64,000 nucleotides of DNA, from the NCBI GenBank assembly GCA_012270555.1, contig JAAXIC010000018.1:62001-126000 (forward strand), read 5' to 3'. The position numbers and the translations under genes are program-made. Below the pieces are notes generated by a model. That model did no database searches. It had not been told where the DNA came from and saw only the letters and a list, made by a program, of their open reading frames with translations. This document shows, one piece after another, positions 59,084 through 64,000 of the stretch. Origin of the DNA: Chloroflexota bacterium (GTDB taxonomy: Bacteria; Chloroflexota; UBA11872; VXOZ01). Position 1 is the first letter of the stretch. Each line of letters begins with the position of its first letter.

Positions 59084-62053
59084 TTGGAACAGAACGCAAT
59101 CATCGAAAGAACCCGCACAGTGAATGTCCACTCGCCCGACATCACTCCGGACAGGGACAACCCTATACGCCTGCGAGACGAATTGCGGCAGGCGGTGGAG
59201 GCCGAAGTTGCTGCGACGCAGGCCCAGGCGGCGACGTTTCGCGCGGAGGTGGTGTCCGGCACGCTGCTAACGGAATCTGACACCGACTGCGTGTACACGT
59301 TCTGGTTGAGTTCGCTCTTGCCAATCCTAGACGATACGCCGGGCGAACTCCGCATTGGCAGCCAGGTGCATTCCTGCCGCATCGTGGCCGTGGCCGGCTT
59401 GCGCGTGTCGCTGCTGCTAGCGTCCGCGCCCGCCCGCTTTATCGAGCGCGCCACGCTGGTGGCACAGCCGTGGGTAGCGCTCAGTCGGCTTCACGAGGAG
59501 CTTGAACATCACGCAGCAGAGTCTACTACCGGCCAAGGGTTGAGCGCGGTGCTCTTTGGCGGGAAGGCTGGCGGTGCGGCAGAGATTCCCTCTCAGACAG
59601 GCGCTCAGGACGTGGCGCCGCTTGATGAGGCGCAAGAGAAGGCGCTCGCTGCGGCGCTCCGGCATCCGGTGGCGGTTATCGCCGGACCGGCGCACTCCGG
59701 CAAGACCCTCGTGCTTAGCAGAATAGCGGCCGCCTGCCTGGCGTCCGGCAAACGTGTTCTCATACTGGCGGCTGCAAACGACTCCGTCGATTCAGTGCTC
59801 GGGACGCTGGCCTCAGCCGGCGCAAGGCCCACGTATGCTGCCGGCGAGATGCTGCGGAGCGGCTGTAGCGTTTCTCCGGACATGCGGCGCGCGCACCCCT
59901 TGCTTGCGCCGGAACAGGCCGAAAATCGCCTCCGAGCGGAACTGGAGCAGGAGATGGCGGCGCTGGAAACCGAGCGGACCACGCTAACGGAACGAGCGCA
60001 CGCCCTCAACGTCTTGCAGAAGGCGGCGGGCCTTGCCCAGCGCGCGGCAGAAGAACGTGCCGCGGTGCAGGCGGAGGTGGCTGCGCTGTTGGCGCGACAG
60101 GAAGACGGGGCTCAGGACGGTGCGGGACCTTCAAGCGTGCAGTTCTTGAAAGAGCGGTGGCAGTACGTGTGGCAGCACGCCAAGCGTCTCACGGGGCGCT
60201 CTACCGGCGGCTTCCGGCTAACGTATCGTGAGGACTCGGAGCGGCAGCGGCAGGCAGCCTATGCGTATGCGCAGCAACTCGCGGAAGCGCAACGCCGCCT
60301 TGATGAATGTAACGCTACCGCGGAGCGTCTGCATGCCAGCGTTCGTGGGCAACTCGCACAGTACGATCTCACCACTGACAGTGTGGATGCAGCCTGCGCA
60401 GACACGGCAACGCGACTGGACGCGCTGGAGCAGAAGCAAGAGAGCACCCTAGGCGACTTGAAGGAAGTACAGCGCGCCGCCCGTGCGCGCGCCCGCTTAG
60501 TGGGGTGTACGCTCACACACGCCCTCGTTGCCGAGACGTTCGCGCCGGAGTCGTTCGACGTTGTACTCGTCGACGATGCCCACGGCATCCCCCTGCCGCA
60601 CCTCTTCTGGGCAGCCGGTCTGGCGGGTGCGCGTCTGGTTGTTACCACGGAGGAAGCCGCACTGCAGCCGTGGCACTGCGCGCCGCAGGCGGTCGCAAGG
60701 CGGTGGCTGGGACGCTCATTCGTCGCGCACCTGGCAGGCATGGGTGCGCAATCTGCGCCGTGGGTAGCCAACCTCACGGAGCGCTACGCCTTGCAAGAGC
60801 CGTTTACCGAAGCCGTGTCACGCTGGCTGCAGGAGGCCGCCGCAGGCAATAGATCGCGGTCGCTGCGGTCGCCGCCGCGACTGCAGGGGCCGCGCCATAG
60901 TGTGAGGCGGCGCCTACCGGTCCGTGGGCATACGGTTCCGTTTGCGGAGGCCCTTGGCGGTCAAAGTCCAGTCGTCTTGGCGGATACCGGTCCGGTGAAG
61001 CCGTGGAGCGAGGCCGTTCCCCTGGAAGGGCGCGTGAGCCTAGCAAGCGCCCTCGCCACGATTTCGCTTGCGGAACGTCTTGGTGATTCTGAGCCCAAGT
61101 CTTCGATTGCGCTCGTTACACCATACGCCGCACAGGCTCGCGTCCTCGTTAAATTGGCAAGTGATCGAGACGTGGCCGCAATTAGCAGTGTTTTTGCGCC
61201 ACCGTGCCTGCCAAGACGAGCGGCTGACATAGTGATACTGGATACCGTGGAGACACCGGGCGCATTCACGTGGTCTGCGCTCGACGACTCACGCCCGGAT
61301 TCTCAGGCGTATGCTTTCTATAGCGGCGTGTTTACGCAGGCGCGGCAGCGCGTCTTTATCGTGGCGCACTGGAAGCACGTGCGAGACACATTCGGCGCGC
61401 GCGCGCTCTTGCGGCGCATACTAGGCGAAGCTGTGCACGCAAAGTGGACGGTTTCGGCGGCAGAGCTGTTGCCGAGCGAACGGGCGGGTACGCTGCCATA
61501 CGTGGCGGCGGCTTTGTCTCGTACAAATGAAACGAAAAGCAAGCGGTCCGGCACAGCCACCGGCTGGCGGCTGCTCTTGGAGGACCTGCAAGCGGCAGAG
61601 CGCCTCATCACTATATGGAGTCCGCATCTGGCCCTGACGACGGTGGAGCGCGTGGTGAGTTGGCTGCCGTCCGCGCTCTTGGAGCGCGGCGCCGTGCGCG
61701 TTATCACGCTCCCAAGCGGGCAGCGCAGCGGGCAAAGCGTGCAGTCGGCGGAAGCGCGCCTCGTGTGCGAGCAAATGGGCGTGCGCGTGGAAGAACGCAA
61801 CGCATTGGCGGCCAATCTTGTCATTGTAGACGACCGGCTCGCCTGGGACTGTACGTTTCCGCCGCTGGGGGCTAATAGCCGTGGCGGGGAGATGCGCCGT
61901 ATCAAGAGCGCCCATGTCGCGCGCGTGCTGCGTAGGCTCTTGTCGGCGCCGGTCAGCGGTGCGATCACCGAAGATATCGCCGCGTTCCTGCCTTTCACCG
62001 GGATGGGTACTGGCATAGAGAATGCGGTCGTAGATCGAGCGCACCGTGCGTAA
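59084..62053 (+). CDS. SF1-helicase-like and PLD-like fusion protein with degraded active sites
   Basis: The 989-residue protein has the layout of UPF1/DNA2-type SF1 helicases: an N-terminal beta-rich domain, a Q-motif and Walker A (LDEAQEKALAAALRHPVAVI then GPAHSGKT, 201-208), a long coiled-coil insertion (about 280-480), Walker B written DDAH (497-500) where DEA(S/Q) is usual, and IALVTPYAAQARVLVKL. The motif III GDxxQLPP and the later QGxE motif are missing (TTEEAALQP and LPRRAADIVILD stand in their places). The last 150 residues resemble a PLD-type phosphodiesterase (RVVSWLPSALLERGAVRVI, LVIVDDRLAW) but the HxK signature is AAN (909-911). A pseudo-enzyme or regulatory protein is more likely than a working helicase-nuclease. 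TTG 59084 and GTG 59120 are both possible starts. Confidence 0.75.
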   Translation: MEQNAIIERTRTVNVHSPDITPDRDNPIRLRDELRQAVEAEVAATQAQAATFRAEVVSGTLLTESDTDCVYTFWLSSLLPILDDTPGELRIGSQVHSCRIVAVAGLRVSLLLASAPARFIERATLVAQPWVALSRLHEELEHHAAESTTGQGLSAVLFGGKAGGAAEIPSQTGAQDVAPLDEAQEKALAAALRHPVAVIAGPAHSGKTLVLSRIAAACLASGKRVLILAAANDSVDSVLGTLASAGARPTYAAGEMLRSGCSVSPDMRRAHPLLAPEQAENRLRAELEQEMAALETERTTLTERAHALNVLQKAAGLAQRAAEERAAVQAEVAALLARQEDGAQDGAGPSSVQFLKERWQYVWQHAKRLTGRSTGGFRLTYREDSERQRQAAYAYAQQLAEAQRRLDECNATAERLHASVRGQLAQYDLTTDSVDAACADTATRLDALEQKQESTLGDLKEVQRAARARARLVGCTLTHALVAETFAPESFDVVLVDDAHGIPLPHLFWAAGLAGARLVVTTEEAALQPWHCAPQAVARRWLGRSFVAHLAGMGAQSAPWVANLTERYALQEPFTEAVSRWLQEAAAGNRSRSLRSPPRLQGPRHSVRRRLPVRGHTVPFAEALGGQSPVVLADTGPVKPWSEAVPLEGRVSLASALATISLAERLGDSEPKSSIALVTPYAAQARVLVKLASDRDVAAISSVFAPPCLPRRAADIVILDTVETPGAFTWSALDDSRPDSQAYAFYSGVFTQARQRVFIVAHWKHVRDTFGARALLRRILGEAVHAKWTVSAAELLPSERAGTLPYVAAALSRTNETKSKRSGTATGWRLLLEDLQAAERLITIWSPHLALTTVERVVSWLPSALLERGAVRVITLPSGQRSGQSVQSAEARLVCEQMGVRVEERNALAANLVIVDDRLAWDCTFPPLGANSRGGEMRRIKSAHVARVLRRLLSAPVSGAITEDIAAFLPFTGMGTGIENAVVDRAHRA

Positions 62054-62106
62054 CGTAGTGACAACGGGATACTGTCGGCGAGTGCGAATTCTCTTGCTGT
62101 GTGCGC

Positions 62107-62577
62107 TTAGTCTGCGGCAAAGTCGCCAAGTGTGGGTTGTTCGACGGCAATGTAGTCCCGGCAGGCCATGATAATCGAGGCCGTACGGCTGCCGGCATTG
62201 AACGAGATGCGGTCGTTCTCTAGCAGACTGCGGTCCACGTAGGTGGGGAGGTCAAGCACGCTGCCGAACGGCGGCACCGCGCCCACCGGCAGGCCGGTCA
62301 AGGCGCGCAGTTCATCGGGATTGACCATGCGCAGATTCTTGACGCCGAAGGCCCGCTTGAAGGCACGCGTGCCGACGCGTTTATGGGCAGGCACGACCGC
62401 CAGCACTATTGCTTCATCCGCGGCAAAGACGAGGGCCTTTGCGCCCTCGTGGAGGGGCGTGCCCCGGATGTCTGCCGCTTCCTGGCTGGTCTTCACGGGC
62501 GCGTGTTCTTTGAACTCAAAGGTGACGCCGCGACTGTGGAGCAACTCTTGAATGCGCGCGGTTACTGATAGTGTCAT
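62107..62577 (-). CDS. YbaK/ProX-type aminoacyl-tRNA deacylase
   Basis: The 156-residue protein belongs to the YbaK/EbsC/ProXp family, which removes wrongly charged amino acids from tRNA(Pro) and related tRNAs. The conserved segment PLHEGAKALVFAADE with the lysine near residue 47, the VGTRAFKRAFGVKNLRMVNPDEL block and GAVPPFG with the loop after it match the family at normal length. It reads away from the helicase-like gene, tail to tail, in a 54-bp spacer. No partner gene. Confidence 0.87.
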   Translation of the reverse strand: MTLSVTARIQELLHSRGVTFEFKEHAPVKTSQEAADIRGTPLHEGAKALVFAADEAIVLAVVPAHKRVGTRAFKRAFGVKNLRMVNPDELRALTGLPVGAVPPFGSVLDLPTYVDRSLLENDRISFNAGSRTASIIMACRDYIAVEQPTLGDFAAD

Positions 62578-62642
62578 CCGTGACCTAATCGCTGGCTACT
62601 GACTACAGGGCTTTGCACATGAATCCGCCGGTACTCTGCATA

Positions 62643-63068
62643 CTACGCACCGTCCACCAACTCGATACGGTTACCGTAACGGCGGAAGTCTGCGGCATTG
62701 AATGTCAACAGTCTGCGCTCCCCGTGCGCCAGCATGGTTGCGACGATGTTGGCGTCGTGAATCTGCCGCCCTTCTACCGCAACCTCGCGACACAGCGTGA
62801 GCAAAGACTGGGTTACCTCGGGACCATCTTCAAGCATCTCAAAGCTGTTCGTCAACCGGTCCACGTCAGCGAGTGCGTCCTCCCGCGCGATGGCAATTGA
62901 CCAGGTCTGCGGGCGAGTGACTACGGACAGATACTCACGCACAACCTGCCGGCTGATCCGCAGCGGTTCAAGGTCTTGAAACGCGCGTTCCAAATGTGCT
63001 CTGGCACGATTGTGGTCTGGGGCCTCGAAAATGCGGGCACTTACGAGAATATTGGTGTCAATGAACAT
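62643..63068 (-). CDS. PIN-domain ribonuclease toxin (VapC-type)
   Basis: The 141-residue protein has all acidic residues of the PIN active site: Asp4 in FIDTNILV, Glu45 in VVREYLSV, Asp105 in IHDANIVATM and Asp127 in FNAADFRRY. VapC toxins cut tRNA or rRNA. The gene starts seven bases after the stop codon of the DUF7662 protein gene, so the two are translationally coupled in the usual antitoxin-first order. No ribbon-helix-helix, AbrB or Phd antitoxin is visible in front of it. Confidence 0.9.
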   Translation of the reverse strand: MFIDTNILVSARIFEAPDHNRARAHLERAFQDLEPLRISRQVVREYLSVVTRPQTWSIAIAREDALADVDRLTNSFEMLEDGPEVTQSLLTLCREVAVEGRQIHDANIVATMLAHGERRLLTFNAADFRRYGNRIELVDGA

Positions 63069-63075
63069 GAGTGAG

Positions 63076-63483
63076 TTAGGCCCTGTCCTCGTAGAGATCC
63101 TCTCGTCTCAGGCTCAATGATTGTGGCCACGCCCCCGCGCGGTGGACAGGCCAGACCGCAGCGAGAGTGCGTGGGCGCGTGCTTGCCGCGGACTGCCGTC
63201 GCCTCAGCAGCAACGTCTCGGAATCCATGTCTACCTCAGCCGTTTCCCAGCCGGCAACACCCCAGGCAAGAGCCTGACTGTGACCGCTGCCGCCGCTCTG
63301 GTTTGCCCACCAAGGCCGGTGCAAACGCGCGGACACGGGCAGCGAGAAACCTAAGATGGACTCGATCTCGCTGAAGGATGCCCGCCATTCCTCGGCTTGC
63401 AGACGGCACAGATACGTATACAGTTTCTGATACTTGCCGCGGATTGCCATCTCCCGATACTTCCGGTCTCGATCCAAAGCCAT
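63076..63483 (-). CDS. DUF7662-like protein, probable partner of the PIN toxin
   Basis: The 135-residue protein has KYQKLYTYLCRLQ, FSEIESILGFSLPVSARLHRPWWANQSG and AWGVAGWETAEVDMDSETLLLRRR, the pattern of DUF7662 (LP-x-SAR-x-H-R-x-WW-x-N ... AW-x-x-AGW). The domain is small, with predicted helix and strand parts, and occurs in several unrelated contexts. A 40-residue basic tail follows it. Being directly upstream of the PIN toxin gene with a seven-base gap makes it a candidate antitoxin. GAGGAGG stands about 11 bases before ATG 63483; a second ATG ten codons later would also be possible. Confidence 0.75.
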   Translation of the reverse strand: MALDRDRKYREMAIRGKYQKLYTYLCRLQAEEWRASFSEIESILGFSLPVSARLHRPWWANQSGGSGHSQALAWGVAGWETAEVDMDSETLLLRRRQSAASTRPRTLAAVWPVHRAGAWPQSLSLRREDLYEDRA

Positions 63484-63599
63484 GCTGGGCCCGCCTCCTC
63501 GTCGTGGATGGAAAAACAACCACTAGGTACTATTATAGGTAGTTAGTGCGTATTAGACAAAGTGGGCGGCGCGCTGACGCGAGCAAAAACCACCCTCGC

Positions 63600-63745
63600 C
63601 TTAGATGAGGACCTTTGCATAACCTAAGCCTGAAGTCGGAAAGACCCCCTCTCCCAGGGGAGAGGGCTGGGGTGAGGGGAAATCTTCACCGTTCCGCCCA
63701 TTTGCACGCCCTTGTAGAGTTACGCAAAGGTCTCTTAGACGGGAG
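63600..63745. repeat. MITE-like repeat, best-preserved single-module copy
   Basis: Left end GAGGACCTTTGCATAACC (63607) and right end GTTACGCAAAGGTCTCTTAG (63719) are inverted repeats of each other. Between them lie the hairpin CCCTCTCCC-AGGGGAGAGGG with CTGGGGTGAGGGG and the AAATCTTCACCGTTCCGCCC stretch also found, inverted, at 21709-21790. At about 135 bp it is the simplest member of the family and best defines its ends. Confidence 0.7.
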
Positions 63746-63785
63746 AAGGCCAGGGCGCGGAGGAGCCGCTCCGTAGTCCACTCGC

Positions 63786-64000
63786 TTAGAGCAAGCCTGC
63801 GGTCAGACCGCCGTCGATGTGGATGACTTGACCGGTTATGTACGCGGCGGCGTCGCTCGTTAAGTACATGACCAGCGCGGCGATCTCCTCCGGCGTTCCC
63901 GCGCGCTTGATGGGGAGCTTCTGCATGAGGCGGTCCATGAGGTGCGGCGGGATGTCATGGGTGAGATCGGTGGGAATGTAGCCTGGCGCAATGGCGTTCA
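63786..64000 (-). CDS. Short-chain dehydrogenase, C-terminal end (cut by the window)
   Basis: The reverse strand is open from the last base to a TAA at 63788-63786. It translates as NAIAPGYIPTDLTHDIP, then PIKRAGTPEEIAALVMYLTS, DAAAYITGQVIHIDGG and LTAGLL, which is the C-terminal third of a FabG-type SDR, including the PGY-x-x-T loop and the cofactor-side DGG near the end. The start and catalytic Tyr-Lys lie outside the window. It may be a sugar or polyol dehydrogenase; too little is present to say which. Confidence 0.88.
   Translation of the reverse strand, partial: NAIAPGYIPTDLTHDIPPHLMDRLMQKLPIKRAGTPEEIAALVMYLTSDAAAYITGQVIHIDGGLTAGLL

Noticed and set aside
1..64000. tRNA, rRNA, CRISPR, prophage or integrase features
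   Set aside because: I looked for T-loop text, regular repeats, phage structural or integrase motifs and DDE or HUH transposase motifs and found none that could be supported.

Overview
This window looks like chromosomal DNA from an uncultured, moderately GC-rich bacterium, most likely a Chloroflexota member (the SAR202/Dehalococcoidia or Caldilinea-type heterotrophs of sponges, seawater or soil). The assignment is an inference. It rests on the many Tat-exported lipoprotein solute-binding proteins (SBPs) with an S/T-R-R motif and a C-terminal LAAC lipobox, the hydantoinase A/B, sulfatase-like and Ldh2 enzymes, a DapL-type lysine route, a DUF5069 protein, and dense intergenic palindromic repeats. 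I see no rRNA, tRNA, CRISPR array, transposase, integrase or phage gene.

Layout. 0-9 kb (+ strand): the end of a methyltransferase, two orphan SBP genes on either side of a sulfatase-fold hydrolase, a small CxxC membrane protein and a 5'-nucleotidase lipoprotein. A 93-bp relic of the 3' end of that nucleotidase gene lies just behind the second SBP gene. 9.4-11.5 kb (- strand): rluB-type pseudouridine synthase and cmk with overlapping ends. 11.7-20 kb (+ strand): sugar isomerase plus SDR, miaA, a mini coiled-coil membrane protein, dapF, a DUF5808 protein and hyuA-hyuB. 20.4-21.6 kb: three tandem small lipoproteins of one unnamed family. 22-25.2 kb: methyltransferases, a HigBA-like toxin-antitoxin pair with a clear operator, and a HEPN/PaREP1-like protein. 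25.3-29.1 kb: an NHL propeller protein divergent from a VWA-PD40 lipoprotein. 29.1-30.7 kb: an AT-rich island with a membrane-anchored pentapeptide-repeat protein.

30.7-36 kb: dapL-type aminotransferase, Ldh2 dehydrogenase and isochorismatase-fold hydrolase (+), then AAC(3)-like acetyltransferase and aldo/keto reductase (-). 36.3-46.6 kb (- strand): two duplicated pairs of SBP genes, each with its own promoter and terminator, separated by a lipoprotein/response-regulator/histidine-kinase cluster. 47-53.5 kb: Gfo/Idh/MocA oxidoreductase, creatininase-like protein, rhomboid protease, a beta-hydroxyacid-dehydrogenase-like enzyme, DUF5069 and lysA. 53.5-56 kb: a second AT-rich island and a lipoprotein. 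56.4-58.5 kb: a large glycosidase-like protein. 59-62 kb: an SF1-helicase/PLD-like fusion with degraded active-site motifs. 62-64 kb: YbaK-type deacylase, a PIN-domain (VapC) toxin paired with a DUF7662 protein, and the tail of an SDR.

The genes fit a scavenging heterotroph: many binding proteins capture oligosaccharides or similar solutes, and soluble hydrolases, dehydrogenases and isomerases process them. None of the six SBP genes has a permease or ATPase gene beside it, so they must share transporters encoded elsewhere or act without one. Three repeat families fill the spacers: a 28-bp palindrome that clusters with SBP genes and serves as a terminator at two of them, a MITE-like CCCTCTCCC element with AGGAGACCTTTGCGTAAC ends, and a CTTCGACAGGCTCAGGGCGA family. 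The candidates for something new are the lipoprotein triplet, the FxLYD-like lipoprotein with its two-component system, the helicase/PLD pseudo-enzyme, and the DUF7662-PIN pair.
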